The notes beneath the pieces are model-generated. The model was not told where the DNA came from and did no database searches. It saw only the letters and a list, made by a program, of their open reading frames with translations. A stretch of 64,000 bases of DNA from Caulobacter sp. CCH9-E1 (GTDB taxonomy: Bacteria; Pseudomonadota; Alphaproteobacteria; Caulobacterales; Caulobacteraceae), in the NCBI RefSeq assembly GCF_001556515.1, contig NZ_LSJA01000130.1:1-64000 (forward strand), written 5' to 3'. Position 1 is the first letter of the stretch. The number at the start of each line of letters is the position of its first letter. The position numbers and the translations under genes are program-made. Shown here piece by piece: positions 27,259 to 38,984 of this stretch.

Positions 27259-28095
27259 CTACCCCTCGATGAAGGCCAGCAGGTCGCGGTTGATCGTTTC
27301 CGCCTCCGTGGTGGCCATGCCGTGCGGGAAGCCGGGATAGGTGATCAGCTTGCCGTTCTTGACCAGCTTGATGGCCAGTTCGGCGCTGTCGGCGATCGGC
27401 ACGATCTGGTCGTCCTCGCCGTGCAGGATCAGCACCGGGACGTCGATGGCCTTCAAGTCGTCGGTGAAGTCCGTTTCCGAGAAGGCGGTGATGCAGTCGT
27501 AGTGGGCCTTGGCCCCGCCCATCATGCCCTGGCGCCACCAGTTCTCGACCGTGGCCGGCGAGACCTTCGCGCCTTCGCGGTTGAAGCCGTAGAACGGCCC
27601 GGCCGCGACGTCGTGGAAGAACTGGGCGCGGTTGGCCAGCAGGGCGGCGCGGAAGCCGTCGAACACCTCCATCGGCAGGCCGCCCGGATTGGCCTCGGTC
27701 TTCAGCATGATCGGCGGCACCGCGCCGATCAGCACCGCCTTGGCGACCCGGCCGGGCTCGGCGCGAGCGACGTAGCGGGCGACCTCGCCGCCGCCGGTCG
27801 AGTGGCCGATGTGGACCGCGTTCTTGAGGTCCAGATGCTTGGCCAGGGCGATGACGTCGGCGGCATAGGTGTCCATCTCGTTGCCGGTGTCGGTCTGGCT
27901 GGATCGGCCGTGGCCGCGGCGGTCATGGGCGATGACCCGATAGCCCTTCAGCAGGAAGAACACCATCTGGGCGTCCCAGTCGTCCGACGACAGGGGCCAG
28001 CCGTGGTGGAAGACGACCGGCTGCGCGTCCTTGGAACCCCAGTCCTTGAAGAAGATCTGCGCGCCGTCGTTGGTGGTGAAGAAGCCGCTGCTCAT
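27259..28095 (-). CDS. Alpha/beta hydrolase (non-heme chloroperoxidase-like)
   Basis: A 278-residue alpha/beta hydrolase of the non-heme haloperoxidase/arylesterase group. The oxyanion region [12 protein letters not shown], the nucleophile elbow GHSTGGGEV (Ser), the acid in [12 protein letters not shown] and the catalytic His in [11 protein letters not shown] are all seen. ATG at 28095 (MSSGFF) is preferred because AGAGGG lies 9-10 bases before it; an ATG nine bases upstream abuts the same ribosome site. No signal peptide. Substrate unknown. Confidence 0.88.
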   Translation of the reverse strand: MSSGFFTTNDGAQIFFKDWGSKDAQPVVFHHGWPLSSDDWDAQMVFFLLKGYRVIAHDRRGHGRSSQTDTGNEMDTYAADVIALAKHLDLKNAVHIGHSTGGGEVARYVARAEPGRVAKAVLIGAVPPIMLKTEANPGGLPMEVFDGFRAALLANRAQFFHDVAAGPFYGFNREGAKVSPATVENWWRQGMMGGAKAHYDCITAFSETDFTDDLKAIDVPVLILHGEDDQIVPIADSAELAIKLVKNGKLITYPGFPHGMATTEAETINRDLLAFIEG

Positions 28096-28294
28096 GTCCG
28101 TCATTCCCTCTGCTGGAAGGCCGCGTTGGCCCGTCCCGTTGTGCCGATGAGGAGAGAATGCCGGAGCGGCATGGCCCACGATACGGAAATGATTGAAATC
28201 TATTGTTTCCGTTTTGAGCCCATTAAGCGCACGCTTGACGGGTATATGACATAGAGCGCCAACTATGGCTGCGCTCGCATCCAGGGGAGGGAGC

Positions 28295-28660
28295 ATGTCG
28301 GAAAAGCCGGACCTTGAGCTCGCCAAGATACTTCTAACCACCACCGGCGCCATGTGGGGCTTTTATGGCGCCACCCTCATCGCGCTGATGAAGTCTTTCG
28401 TTGTCGACAAGATCCAACCGCCGCGAGGCGTGGGGATCGCCGTGAAGGCCTCGGTCGCCTTATTCATCGCCGTGAATTTCGTGGCGATTGCTCTCTTCCA
28501 GAGCGCTTCGGGGCTGTTGCTCGCAAAGCTACTCCATCCAGTCATGGGGTGCTGGACCGGAATGATTGGCGTCGCCGTCGCGGCGCTTCTCATAGGTCAC
28601 CTGGGCCTCGGGATCGCCGCTTACCTGGCCCTCGCCTACGCCTTCAAAACCACATCGTGA
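28295..28660 (+). CDS. Small hypothetical multi-pass membrane protein
   Basis: A 121-residue protein with three or four hydrophobic segments (about 10-31, 49-68, 71-84 and 90-118) and a short basic loop ([19 protein letters not shown]). I do not recognise the family. ATG at 28295 is preferred over one at 28265, because GGAGGGAG lies just before it. It converges on pnp, with a bidirectional terminator between. Codon use is less extreme than in neighbours, perhaps a recent acquisition. Confidence 0.65.
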   Translation: MSEKPDLELAKILLTTTGAMWGFYGATLIALMKSFVVDKIQPPRGVGIAVKASVALFIAVNFVAIALFQSASGLLLAKLLHPVMGCWTGMIGVAVAALLIGHLGLGIAAYLALAYAFKTTS

Positions 28661-28668
28661 AACGCAAA

Positions 28669-28702
28669 GCGGGCGGCCCCTTTCGGAGCCGCCCGCCTTT
28701 AT
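28669..28702. terminator. Bidirectional terminator between small membrane gene and pnp
   Basis: GCGGGCGGC (28669-28677) pairs with GCCGCCCGC (28688-28696) around a CCCTTTCGGA loop, followed on the plus strand by CTTTATT and preceded by AAA. It lies between two convergent genes and can serve either. Confidence 0.8.
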
Positions 28703-28735
28703 TCGCTTCGGAAGGACCGATCGCTTTCTGAAGGC

Positions 28736-30877
<2,142 letters not shown>

Positions 30878-31040
30878 TTTTCTTCTTTCGGTTCCCGCGG
30901 GCGGATTCCCGTCGGGGGCGGACAGGGGCGGACGGCTAACGGAAGCCGGCCCGATGATCCTCATCCAGTGTGACAGGCGGGTTTGAGGACGTGAACCCTC
31001 GGACAAAGAACAGCCCGGTTGGAGCGGGCGTCCCACGGAA

Positions 31041-31073
31041 CCTGGCGTACGGCCTGTCTCGGCCGCCAGGCCC
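31041..31073 (-). other. Hairpin in the pnp leader
   Basis: CCTGGC and GCCAGG bracket a GC-rich loop in the leader between rpsO and pnp. In other bacteria this leader carries an RNase III-cleaved stem through which PNPase represses its own synthesis. The structure here is short, so the role is only suggested. Confidence 0.35.
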
Positions 31074-31084
31074 CAAATACGCGA

Positions 31085-31114
31085 TCCGCCGCCCTGCTTT
31101 CGCGGGGCGGCGGA
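31085..31114 (-). terminator. Hairpin after rpsO
   Basis: TCCGCCGCCC (31085-31094) pairs perfectly with GGGCGGCGGA (31105-31114), 10 base pairs, directly past the rpsO stop. On the minus strand it is not followed by a strong U-run, so it may be a partial terminator or a 3'-end stabiliser between rpsO and pnp. Confidence 0.65.
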
Positions 31115-31124
31115 CCTGGATGCC

Positions 31125-31394
31125 TTAGCGACGCAGACCCAGCTTTTCGATCAGGGACTGATAGCGACCGGCGTCGGACTTCTTCAGGTGGTCGAGAAGC
31201 CGGCGACGCTGGGAAACCAGCTTCAGCAGGCCACGACGGCTGTGGTTGTCCTTCTTGTGCGTCTTGAAGTGCTCGGTCAGGTTCGAGATGCGTTCCGAGA
31301 GGATCGCGACCTGGACTTCAGCGCTGCCGGTGTCACCCGCGCCGCGGGCGTGTTCGGCGATGAGAGCGGCCTTGCGCTCGATAGTGATCGACAT
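31125..31394 (-). CDS. rpsO: 30S ribosomal protein S15
   Basis: An 89-residue S15, a primary 16S rRNA-binding protein. [18 protein letters not shown], the conserved [39 protein letters not shown] and [20 protein letters not shown] cover the whole family. Standard length. It begins 14 bases after truB and is followed by a 10-bp hairpin and pnp, as in most proteobacteria. Confidence 0.98.
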   Translation of the reverse strand: MSITIERKAALIAEHARGAGDTGSAEVQVAILSERISNLTEHFKTHKKDNHSRRGLLKLVSQRRRLLDHLKKSDAGRYQSLIEKLGLRR

Positions 31395-31408
31395 CGGTAA
31401 GTCTCCGC

Positions 31409-32341
31409 TCAGGTGAGTTGGAAGACCCGCACCGGATTGAGCCGCCCGGCGCGCATCTCGCACAGGGCCACCAACCTGTCGCCGGACATGGCGGAAACGG
31501 TGCGATCGCCGGGCGGAAGCTCGGCTTTCAGCGTTTCCACTTGCCGTGGGAGCAGGACGATGGCGCGTCCCTGTGCAAGCCGGAAGGCGTCTTCATCGGT
31601 CACGGCCAACGCCGGGATGTCGTCCAGCGCGGTCTCGACCGGAAGCAATGCCTCCGACAGCCGGGCCTCATAGCTCAAATTCTCGAGAGTTTCCAGCGAT
31701 ATCGCCCCGGCCTCCGAGAAGCCCCCCACGCGGGTGCGGCGCAGATCGGCGACGTGACCGCATGCGCCGAGCGCCTTGGCCAGGTCGCGGACCACGGCGC
31801 GGACATAGGTGCCCTTGCCGCATTCCATCTCCAGCGTGATGTGATCGGCGTCCGGCTGGTCCACGACCTTGAGGTCGAAGATCGTCACCTTGCGGGTCGG
31901 CAGCTCGAATTCCACCCCGTCGCGGGCCAGGTCATAGGCGCGTTCGCCGTCGACCTTGATGGCCGAGAAGTTCGGCGGGACCTGATCGACCTCGCCGATG
32001 AAGGCCGGCAACGCCGCCTCGACCTGCTCGCGCGTCGGACGAACGTCGGAGCTGGCCGTGGTCTCGCCCTCGCGGTCGAGCGTGGTCGTGTCGCGGCCCC
32101 AGGCGATGGTGAACCGGTAAGCCTTGTCGGCGTCCATCAGGAACGGGACCGTCTTGGTCGCCTCGCCGAGCGCGATCGGCAGGATGCCGGTCGCCAGCGG
32201 GTCCAGCGTGCCGGCGTGGCCGCCCTTCTGGGCGTTGAACGCGCGACGGACCCTGGAGACGGCCGTGGTCGAGGTCAGGTCGTAGGGCTTGTCCAGGCAG
32301 ATCCAGCCCGAGACGGCCTCGCCCTTCTTGCGGCGGGCCAT
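31409..32341 (-). CDS. truB: tRNA pseudouridine(55) synthase
   Basis: A 310-residue TruB that makes pseudouridine 55 in the T-loop of tRNAs. The catalytic Asp lies in [15 protein letters not shown], with [17 protein letters not shown] at the N-terminus, [19 protein letters not shown], and a C-terminal PUA-like tail ([20 protein letters not shown]). The start is ATG at 32341 (MARRKKG), two bases after the rbfA stop, so rbfA-truB-rpsO are tightly linked. Confidence 0.96.
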   Translation of the reverse strand: MARRKKGEAVSGWICLDKPYDLTSTTAVSRVRRAFNAQKGGHAGTLDPLATGILPIALGEATKTVPFLMDADKAYRFTIAWGRDTTTLDREGETTASSDVRPTREQVEAALPAFIGEVDQVPPNFSAIKVDGERAYDLARDGVEFELPTRKVTIFDLKVVDQPDADHITLEMECGKGTYVRAVVRDLAKALGACGHVADLRRTRVGGFSEAGAISLETLENLSYEARLSEALLPVETALDDIPALAVTDEDAFRLAQGRAIVLLPRQVETLKAELPPGDRTVSAMSGDRLVALCEMRAGRLNPVRVFQLT

Positions 32342-32343
32342 GC

Positions 32344-32790
32344 TTAGTCCTCGTCTTCGTCGAGGACGTCCGAAAGGCGACGCGTGTCTTGCTGGACCTT
32401 CGGGTCCAGGAACAGCTTGTCCATATAGGCGGCGGTCCCGAAGCTTTCGTCGTGGATGAACTTCAGGTCCGGCGTGAACTTCATGTCGATGTTCCGCCCC
32501 AGGCGGCCGCGCAGGAACTTCGCGACCCGGTTCAGGCCCTTGATCACCTCGGTCGTGTCCTCGCCCGTGAGGCCCGCGCCCAGCGGCTCGACGAAGCAGA
32601 CGGCGTGCTTGAGGTCCGGGCTCATCCGCACTTCGGAGACGGTGACCGAGATGTTGTGCAAAGCCTCGTCCTGCAGTTCCTCCTCGCGGAGGATCTCGAC
32701 CAGGGCGTGGCGGATCAGTTCGCCGGCGCGGAGCTGGCGTTGCGAGGGGCCAGAGGCGGCGCCCTTCTTGGTGTCGGTGTGGCGCTTCAT
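32344..32790 (-). CDS. rbfA: Ribosome-binding factor A
   Basis: A 148-residue 30S-maturation factor with a KH-like fold. [40 protein letters not shown] and [25 protein letters not shown] are the family blocks. The acidic tail (DVLDEDED) is usual in alphaproteobacteria. In most relatives infB directly precedes it; here a 2.6-kb block lies between. Confidence 0.95.
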   Translation of the reverse strand: MKRHTDTKKGAASGPSQRQLRAGELIRHALVEILREEELQDEALHNISVTVSEVRMSPDLKHAVCFVEPLGAGLTGEDTTEVIKGLNRVAKFLRGRLGRNIDMKFTPDLKFIHDESFGTAAYMDKLFLDPKVQQDTRRLSDVLDEDED

Positions 32791-32899
32791 GGCGCGGTAT
32801 GTCCTTGCGGCCCGGCCGGCGGATCGAACGCCGGTGCGCGGGGGAAAATCGGAAGGCGCGGTGTCTAGGCCTGGAAATGGGAGAAGTCCAGTACGGTAT

Positions 32900-33029
32900 C
32901 CTTCTCCCCTCTGCGGGAGAAGGTGGCCCGAAGGGCCGGATGAGGGGTCGCGCAGGCTCGTCGGACAAGCCTTTCAACCCCTCACCCGTCTCGCTTCGCG
33001 AGCCACCCTCTCCCGCAAGGGGAGAGGGG
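32900..33029. repeat. Mosaic palindromic repeat, copy A2
   Basis: Same organisation and orientation as the copy at 27123-27243: CCTTCTCCCC...GCGGGAGAAGG, GGCCCGAAGGGCCGGATGAG, CCCCTCACCC, then CCCTCTCCCGCAAGGGGAG. It ends directly against the stop codon of the dienelactone hydrolase and lies upstream of rbfA on the same strand. Confidence 0.85.
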
Positions 33030-33030
33030 A

Positions 33031-33816
33031 TTAAGCTCCCGTTCTCTCCCGGAAGAACGCGATCACACGATCCCGCGCCTTCATCGTCCCGCAGTCGGGA
33101 ACCGAGCGGTGCAGGTGCAGGGTCAGGACTGAATGCGGGGCCATCGGCACGCCCGGCGCGGCGTCGTGATCCTCCAGCTCGATCACCTCGACCTTGTCGC
33201 CGAACTCGGCCTTCAGGCGCGCGATACGGGCGCCGGGAACCAGCTTGTCGGACTTGAAGCGCAGGGCGAGCAGCGACAGATCCTCTTCGACGAACCGCCG
33301 CTTGGCGCAGGCCAGCTCGCTCGCGGAGCAGTCGAGACCTCCTCTATCGGCGAAAGGCAACGACGGCTGGGACATCACCGGCGCCACGACCACGGGCTCG
33401 GTCATCATCGCCAGGGCGAAGCCGCCGGTGAAGCACATGCCCACGGCCCCAACGCCCTCGCCGCCGCACTCGGCGTGGACCTCGCGCGCCAGGGCCCGCA
33501 GCCAGTCGACGATCGGACTGGACCGACCGCCCTTCCAGACGCTGAACTCGCGGCGCACGCACATGTTCTTGAGGATCTCGCCGACCGCATAGCCTTGGGT
33601 CACGGTCTTGCCCGGCTTGCCGAACAGGCTGGGGCAGAAGGCGGTCATACCGGCGTCGGCCAGGTCCCGCGCGAAGGCCAGCACGCCGGGATGCAGGCCG
33701 GGAACCTCGTGGATGACGATCACGGCGGGCCCCGCGCCAATGCGATAGACCTCGCGCGTCCAGCGACCGTCGTCGAAGTCGAAGCGCTCGAACCCCGCAA
33801 GCGGATCGTTCGGCAT
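33031..33816 (-). CDS. Dienelactone hydrolase family protein
   Basis: A 261-residue alpha/beta hydrolase of the dienelactone hydrolase group. The Cys nucleophile is in [13 protein letters not shown], preceded by [14 protein letters not shown] (oxyanion region) and followed by an Asp in LELEDHD-type sequence and a His in [11 protein letters not shown]. These enzymes hydrolyse lactones in aromatic degradation, but many genomic copies have no known substrate. It lies in the block between infB and rbfA, same strand, with no aromatic-degradation genes nearby. Confidence 0.85.
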   Translation of the reverse strand: MPNDPLAGFERFDFDDGRWTREVYRIGAGPAVIVIHEVPGLHPGVLAFARDLADAGMTAFCPSLFGKPGKTVTQGYAVGEILKNMCVRREFSVWKGGRSSPIVDWLRALAREVHAECGGEGVGAVGMCFTGGFALAMMTEPVVVAPVMSQPSLPFADRGGLDCSASELACAKRRFVEEDLSLLALRFKSDKLVPGARIARLKAEFGDKVEVIELEDHDAAPGVPMAPHSVLTLHLHRSVPDCGTMKARDRVIAFFRERTGA

Positions 33817-33873
33817 CCTGTCGCCCTCCCTGCCCTGATCAAAGGCTAGACTGGAAAGGTCGGGACGGCCAGA

Positions 33874-34440
33874 TCAGTTCGACGTGTCGGGATGCTGGGG
33901 ATTGTCGGTCCAGTCTTCCATCGGGTTTGGCGCGCGCCCCTTTGGCAGGCGCCACTCGCCTCGGTAGGAAAAGTCCAGCGTGCCGCAGAGACGCGCCTTG
34001 CCGGCCGCTTTGGGATCATCGCCGAACGCCTGGATGCGCAGGTCGCGGCGCACGACGATGGTGCTGAACGACAGCCAGAGCCGCGTGGAGCCCGGACAAA
34101 ACGCACGGACATAGATCTTGCCCTGGGCGGCGCTGGCGTCGACCTCGTAGAGCATGACGTCGGTGTCGACGCCGTCCATGGCCGACAGGCCGCCGGGACC
34201 CAAGTCCTTTTGACGGCCGTCCTTCAGCCGCGCCTCGGCCGGGACGCCGGTGGCCAACACCTTGATCGGCTTGCCGCCGCCCAGAAGGCCTTGATTGAAC
34301 AGGATGGTCACCCCCGCGCCGGTCAGCCGCTTGGCGTCCGGCGAGATCGGATCGTAGGAGAACATCCGCGTCTCGGCGCGTGCGACTGAAGCCGACAGGA
34401 TCGCAACGGCGGCGGCGGCCGCCCAGCCCAGCTTGATCAT
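33874..34440 (-). CDS. Hypothetical secreted protein
   Basis: A 188-residue protein with a signal peptide (about 1-22, MIKLGWAAAAAVAILSASVARA). The mature part is probably beta-rich (MFSYDPISPDAKRL, MLYEVDASAAQGKIYVRAFC, LWLSFSTIVVRRDLRIQAFG), contains two Cys that could pair in the periplasm, and has a polar tail ending HPDTSN. I do not recognise the family. Its start overlaps the stop of the upstream lipoprotein gene by four bases, so the two are co-translated and probably act together. Confidence 0.75.
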   Translation of the reverse strand: MIKLGWAAAAAVAILSASVARAETRMFSYDPISPDAKRLTGAGVTILFNQGLLGGGKPIKVLATGVPAEARLKDGRQKDLGPGGLSAMDGVDTDVMLYEVDASAAQGKIYVRAFCPGSTRLWLSFSTIVVRRDLRIQAFGDDPKAAGKARLCGTLDFSYRGEWRLPKGRAPNPMEDWTDNPQHPDTSN

Positions 34441-34952
34441 CGCCGCAGGTGCAGGTTCGCCGCCTGCGGATCGAAGCTCGTCAGGCGCCAGGTCGCGCCC
34501 TCGCGCGTGAAGGTCAGCAGGCAGGGGCCGTCCTTCTTCGCCGCGCAGACGCGGCCGTCGCCCATGGGCCGAAGCGTGCTGGCGATCGCGACCCGGCCTG
34601 GGATCGGACGGTCGGGCGTGTAGCCGTAATAGGTCGCGGCCGCGTGGAACGTCTCGGGCCGGATCAGGGCCTCGCCCGCCACGTCGGCGATCGGTCCCGC
34701 CGCCAGGGCGGTCAGGGCCGCGAGGGCGTCGCTGGACCCACCGCGCCGGCGCGCCTCGTCCATCAATCGCGCCTCGATCTGGCCCTTCAGGGCCCGGCGA
34801 TCGACATGGGCGTCGAACCGCGCGCGGTCGTTGTCGCGGATCGCCACCAGCAGGTCGTGGACGTCGCCGGCGGCGTCATAGCGATCGGCCGTGGCGCAGG
34901 CGGTCAGCGAGGCGGCGACGGCGGTCAGAGCGAGGAGAGCCTTGATACGCAT
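34437..34952 (-). CDS. DUF2939-like putative lipoprotein
   Basis: A 171-residue protein with a lipoprotein-type signal (MRIKALLALTAVAASLTAC; lipobox SLTAC). The mature domain looks like DUF2939: AAGDVHDLLVAIRDNDRARF, VDRRALKGQIEARLMDEAR, and a C-terminal CLLTFTREGATWRLTSFDPQ. Function unknown; likely a periplasm-facing envelope protein. It overlaps the following gene by four bases and lies 45 bases left of the toxin-antitoxin pair, on the same strand. Confidence 0.72.
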   Translation of the reverse strand: MRIKALLALTAVAASLTACATADRYDAAGDVHDLLVAIRDNDRARFDAHVDRRALKGQIEARLMDEARRRGGSSDALAALTALAAGPIADVAGEALIRPETFHAAATYYGYTPDRPIPGRVAIASTLRPMGDGRVCAAKKDGPCLLTFTREGATWRLTSFDPQAANLHLRR

Positions 34953-34997
34953 GGTGAAAGGCGTAGCGCCGGATTGGGGCGATTTCCAGTCTGGGCG

Positions 34998-35411
34998 TCA
35001 GTCAGGCCAGACTTCCACACCGCACCGAAGAGCGGCGGCGGCCAGGGGTTTGTCCAGCGTCGCCAGCTTAGCCTCGCGCCGAATGGCCAGTTCCAGATAG
35101 GCGGCGCCATATGATGTAAGGCCCAAGTCCCTCGAAAGAGCGAGAGTCTCGCTCCAGGCGCGTTGATCCGTCTCCGGATCGATCGCGATGGGGAAGGCGC
35201 TCAATGTCCGAAGCACCTCGTCGGCGAATTCACCCGAGGCGCGGCCTCGGATGACGAGCGTGCGCAAAACGTTCGCGACCTCAAGCCGCCAGAGAGACGG
35301 AGCCATGGCTCCGTGAAGCGCGATCTCCCGCATGACCGCCTGCGCCGCCTCGGTGCGCTCCTCCCGCGTAAACGCGGCGATGGCCAGCGAGGCGTCTAGA
35401 ACGACCTTCAA
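34998..35411 (-). CDS. vapC: VapC-like PIN-domain toxin with a substituted active-site residue
   Basis: A 137-residue PIN-domain protein. In VapC endoribonucleases four acidic residues bind Mg2+. Here Asp6 (VVLDAS), Glu44 (WRLEVANVL) and Asp120 (ATLDKPL) are present, but the third, in the usual YDAAYLELA motif, is Gly102 (SYGAAYLELA; codon GGC at 35106-35108, one transition from GAC). The frame is otherwise intact. The toxin may be catalytically dead or weakened. It overlaps its antitoxin by four bases, the normal VapBC arrangement. Confidence 0.88.
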   Translation of the reverse strand: MKVVLDASLAIAAFTREERTEAAQAVMREIALHGAMAPSLWRLEVANVLRTLVIRGRASGEFADEVLRTLSAFPIAIDPETDQRAWSETLALSRDLGLTSYGAAYLELAIRREAKLATLDKPLAAAALRCGVEVWPD

Positions 35412-35671
35412 CGACGGCCTTCATCGATGAGGTCACGAATGGACAAGCCTTCAAGCGACACGGCGTTCGATAGCTCGACCATCCGCTCCAAAGCCGCTTG
35501 CGCCCGATGACGAGCATCGGCCTGAGCGCTTGATCGACGGAGCACGATATCGCCGTCATGAATTTCGATGTCGACCTGCTCGCCCTCGACGAGACCGGTG
35601 GCGCGGGCGATCTCCTGCGGCACGCGAACGGCCAGGCTCTTGCCCCAGGTTCCGACAGTGATGCTGGTCAC
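35408..35671 (-). CDS. vapB: AbrB/MazE-type antitoxin (VapB)
   Basis: An 87-residue antitoxin. The N-terminal swapped-hairpin DNA-binding domain is SITVGTWGKSLAVRVPQEI with VDIEIHDGDIVLRR, and the C-terminal helix (LEGLSIRDLIDEGRR) would bind the toxin. I chose the GTG at 35671, six bases after CGGAGG; a longer frame starting at 35704 (MPAYLL) is possible but would include the ribosome site. It overlaps vapC by four bases. A palindrome just upstream may be its operator. Confidence 0.87.
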   Translation of the reverse strand: MTSITVGTWGKSLAVRVPQEIARATGLVEGEQVDIEIHDGDIVLRRSSAQADARHRAQAALERMVELSNAVSLEGLSIRDLIDEGRR

Positions 35672-35692
35672 AACGGCCTCCGTTATCAGGAG

Positions 35693-35706
35693 ATATGCTG
35701 GCATAT
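35693..35706. promoter_or_regulatory. Palindrome upstream of vapB (candidate operator)
   Basis: ATATGC-TG-GCATAT, a 6-base inverted repeat, lies 22 bases upstream of the vapB GTG. VapBC complexes commonly repress their own operon by binding such short palindromes near the promoter. Position and symmetry are seen; binding is inferred. Confidence 0.45.
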
Positions 35707-35734
35707 TCCACCGGCAAGGTCCACCTGGGGCCAA

Positions 35735-35766
35735 GACAAAGGGCGCGGACCTTGCGATCCGCGCCC
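35735..35766 (-). terminator. Rho-independent terminator after infB
   Basis: GGGCGCGGA (35741-35749) pairs perfectly with TCCGCGCCC (35758-35766). On the minus strand it is followed by TTTGTCTT. It lies directly past infB and separates it from vapBC, so the rimP-nusA-ylxR-infB transcript probably ends here. Confidence 0.85.
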
Positions 35767-35795
35767 CTCGGCATTTCCGATCTTGCGTTCAGCCC

Positions 35796-38700
35796 TTAGT
35801 CGAGCTGGCGCTTGATCTCCTCGACGGTGAAGCACTCGATCACGTCGCCGACCTTGATGTCCTGGAAGCCGGCGAACATCATGCCGCATTCCTGGCCGAC
35901 GGGGACTTCGTTGACCTCGTCCTTGAAGCGCTTGAGCGTCTGCAGGGTGCCCAGTTCCAGGACCACGATGTCCTGACGGATGATCCGGACCTTGGCGCCC
36001 TTGCGGACCACGCCTTCGGTGACCTTACAGCCGGCGACCTTGCCGACCTTGCTGATATCGAAGGCCTGCAGGACTTCGGCGTTGCCAAGGAAGGTTTCGC
36101 GCTGGATCGGGGCCAGCATGCCCGAGAGCACGCCTTTGATGTCGTCCAGCAGGTCGTAGATGATCGCGTAGTAGCGGATCTCGACCCCTTCGCGCTCGGC
36201 CAGGGCTCGCGCCTGGGCCGAGGCCCGGACGTTGAAGCCGATGATCGGCGCGCCGGCGCCCTTGGCCAGCATGACGTCGCTTTCGCTGATCGCGCCGGCG
36301 CCCGACAGGATGATCCGCGCGCGGACCTCGTCGGTGGCCATCTTGTCCAGCGAACCGATGATCGCCTCGGCCGAACCCTGCACGTCGGCCTTGATGACCA
36401 GCGGCAGCTCTTTCAGCTTCTTGTCCTGCAGCTTGGCCATCATGTCGGCCATGGAAGCGCCGGCGCCCACCGGGGCCAGCGACTTCTCGCGCTTCAGGCG
36501 GATGCGGTACTCGGTCAGCTCGCGGGCGCGGGCCTCGTTCTCGACCACGGCGAACGCGTCGCCCGGCGAGGGCACGCCGTCCAGGCCGAGGATCTCGACC
36601 GGGGTGGCGGGACCCGCTTCCTGGAGCTGTTCGTTGCGCTCGTTGAGCAGCGCGCGGACCTTGCCCCACTGGCTGCCGGCCACGACGATGTCGCCGCGCT
36701 TCAGCGTGCCGCGGTTGACCAGCACGGTCGAGACCGCGCCGCGGCCCTTGTCCAGCTTGGCCTCGATCACGACGCCGTCGGCGCTGCGGTCGGGGTTGGC
36801 CTTGAGGTCGAGCACTTCGGCCTGCAGCAGGATGGCTTCCAGCAGATCGTCCAGACCCGTGCGGGCCTTGGCCGAGACCTCGATCAGCTGGGTGTCGCCA
36901 CCCAGGCTTTCGACGACGATCTCGTGCTGGAGCAGCTCGTTGACGACGCGGGTGGCGTCGGCGCCGGGCTTGTCCATCTTGTTGACGGCGACGATGATCG
37001 GCACCTCGGCGGCCTTGGCGTGTTTGATCGCCTCGATCGTCTGGGGCATCACGCCGTCGTCGCCGGCCACCACCAGCACGACGATGTCGGTGATGTTGGC
37101 GCCGCGAGCGCGCATTTGCGAGAAGGCGGCGTGGCCGGGCGTGTCGAGGAACGTCACGCGCTGACCGTCCTTCAGGCGAACCTGATAGGCGCCGATGTGC
37201 TGGGTGATGCCGCCGGCTTCGCCCGCCGCCACGTCGGTGGAGCGCAGGGCGTCGAGCAGGCTGGTCTTGCCGTGGTCGACGTGGCCCATGATCGTGACGA
37301 CCGGAGGACGCGCCTCCATGTGATCGTCGTGATCGTCCGCGCCGATGAAGCCTTCCTCGACGTCGGCCTCCGACACGCGCTTGACGGTGTGGCCGAACTC
37401 GGTGGCCACCAGTTCGGCGGTGTCGTTGTCGATCACGTCGTTGATCTTCAGCATCACGCCCTGACGCATCAGGAACTTGATGATGTCGACGCCGCGCACG
37501 GCCATCCGGTTGGACAGCTCCTGCACGGTGATGACGTCCGGGATCACGACCTCGCGGGAAACGCGGGCCTGTTCGGTCACGCCGCCGCGACGCTTTTCCT
37601 TTTCGCGCTCCCGGGCCCGGCGGACCGAGGCGAGCGAACGCATGCGGTCGGCGGAATCCCCGTCGCCGGCGACGGCCTGGATGGTCAGGCGGCCTTCGCG
37701 GCGCTGCGGAGCGCCCTTGACGCGTGACACGGCCTTGTTCGGCGCGGCGCTCTTGCGACGATCGTCGTCCTCGTCCGGACGGCGATCCATGACGCTGCCG
37801 CCGGGACGCGGGGCCGAGCGCGTGGCGCGTTGGATTTCCGGGGTGGCCGGAGCCGAGGCCGGAACGCCAGGGCGCGGACCGCGCGGCGGGCCGCCGGGAC
37901 CGCGAGCGCCCGGCGCCGGACGCGGCGCGAGGGCCGAGTAGCGGACGGTCTGCTGCGGGCGGTCGCCTTGCGGACGATCGCCTTGCGGACGGTCGCCGCG
38001 ATAGCCGCCGCGATCGCCTTGCGGGCGATCACCGTCGGGACGCGGACCGCGCGGGCGGTCGCCTTCCGGACGCGGGGCGCGCTGACCGAAGTTGGCGCCG
38101 GCGTCGGGACGCGGAGCGCGCTGGTTGAACGGGCGGTCGCCTTGCGGGGCCGGACGATAGGTCGTCGTGGTCGGACGATCGTCGCGGCGGTCGCGGCTGG
38201 GCTCGTAGGTGCGGGTCTGGCCTTGAGCCGGACGCGGGGCGTCCTGACGCGGCGCCTCGGCGCGCGGCGCGGCCGGAGCGGCGCTGACCGGAGCCTGGGG
38301 CGCCGGAGCCGCGGGGGCCGGAGCCACAGGGGCCTGAGCGACCGGAGGCGGCGCGGCGGGCTGAGCCGGCGCGGGCGCCGGCGCTGAAGCCGCGCGGGCC
38401 GCTTCCTGGGCCGCGCGCTCGGCGGCGGCCTTGGCGGCGGCTTCGCGTTGGGCGGCTTCCTGAGCCTGACGGGCGCGGGCTTCGGCGGCCGCCTGCTCGG
38501 CGGCGCGGGCCTGGGCGCTCTCGATCGCGCGCTGACGAGCGCGCAGCTCTTCCTGCGACAGGCCGCCGGTCGAACCGCCACCGCCTTGCGACGGAGCCGA
38601 ACGGGGCGCTGGCGCGTCGGTCGTATGACGACGTTCCGCCGAAGACGGCGCGGCGAGATTGCCGCCCGCGGGCGCGTGAGGCCGCGTCCGCTTGGTTTCC

Positions 38701-38831
38701 ACCACCACCGTCTTGGTCCGGCCGTGGCTGAAGCTTTGCTTCACGACCCCGGCGCTCACCGAGCCCTGACGGGGCTTCAGCGTGATCGGGGCTCGTCCGC
38801 CGGGTCGGCCGTTTTCGTTCTCGTCGCTCAT
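35796..38831 (-). CDS. infB: Translation initiation factor IF-2
   Basis: A 1011-residue IF-2. The N-terminal half is a low-complexity Ala/Pro/Arg-rich region (about 85-390), with tandem GDRPQ-type repeats. The GTPase core carries G1 [14 protein letters not shown]3 DTPGHAAF and G4 NKMDKPG, followed by IF-2 domains 2-4 (C-terminal fMet-tRNA-binding domain ending [12 protein letters not shown]). Start at ATG 38831 ([11 protein letters not shown]) fits the IF2-associated N-terminal domain. An upstream extension of the frame is not conserved. It is terminated by the hairpin at 35741-35766. Confidence 0.96.
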   Translation of the reverse strand: MSDENENGRPGGRAPITLKPRQGSVSAGVVKQSFSHGRTKTVVVETKRTRPHAPAGGNLAAPSSAERRHTTDAPAPRSAPSQGGGGSTGGLSQEELRARQRAIESAQARAAEQAAAEARARQAQEAAQREAAAKAAAERAAQEAARAASAPAPAPAQPAAPPPVAQAPVAPAPAAPAPQAPVSAAPAAPRAEAPRQDAPRPAQGQTRTYEPSRDRRDDRPTTTTYRPAPQGDRPFNQRAPRPDAGANFGQRAPRPEGDRPRGPRPDGDRPQGDRGGYRGDRPQGDRPQGDRPQQTVRYSALAPRPAPGARGPGGPPRGPRPGVPASAPATPEIQRATRSAPRPGGSVMDRRPDEDDDRRKSAAPNKAVSRVKGAPQRREGRLTIQAVAGDGDSADRMRSLASVRRAREREKEKRRGGVTEQARVSREVVIPDVITVQELSNRMAVRGVDIIKFLMRQGVMLKINDVIDNDTAELVATEFGHTVKRVSEADVEEGFIGADDHDDHMEARPPVVTIMGHVDHGKTSLLDALRSTDVAAGEAGGITQHIGAYQVRLKDGQRVTFLDTPGHAAFSQMRARGANITDIVVLVVAGDDGVMPQTIEAIKHAKAAEVPIIVAVNKMDKPGADATRVVNELLQHEIVVESLGGDTQLIEVSAKARTGLDDLLEAILLQAEVLDLKANPDRSADGVVIEAKLDKGRGAVSTVLVNRGTLKRGDIVVAGSQWGKVRALLNERNEQLQEAGPATPVEILGLDGVPSPGDAFAVVENEARARELTEYRIRLKREKSLAPVGAGASMADMMAKLQDKKLKELPLVIKADVQGSAEAIIGSLDKMATDEVRARIILSGAGAISESDVMLAKGAGAPIIGFNVRASAQARALAEREGVEIRYYAIIYDLLDDIKGVLSGMLAPIQRETFLGNAEVLQAFDISKVGKVAGCKVTEGVVRKGAKVRIIRQDIVVLELGTLQTLKRFKDEVNEVPVGQECGMMFAGFQDIKVGDVIECFTVEEIKRQLD
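37960..38060. repeat. Tandem 15-bp repeats inside infB
   Basis: Several near-identical units of the form GATCGCCTTGCGGAC lie in tandem, encoding PQGDR repeats in the disordered N-terminal region of IF-2. Such repeats can expand or contract by slippage without shifting the frame. Exact unit count differs between relatives in similar genes. Confidence 0.7.
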
Positions 38832-38984
38832 GCGCTCGCTTGTACTTCCGCCAGGCGGTACCTGGCTAAAAAACCGATGTTTCCATGTGAGAAAGGGGCC
38901 TGGACGTACCCCCAAAGAGGAGGCGCGTTTCCCGACCCTTCACTCACGAGCGCGACCCGAATAGCCGCGCCCGACTTCAAAGAT

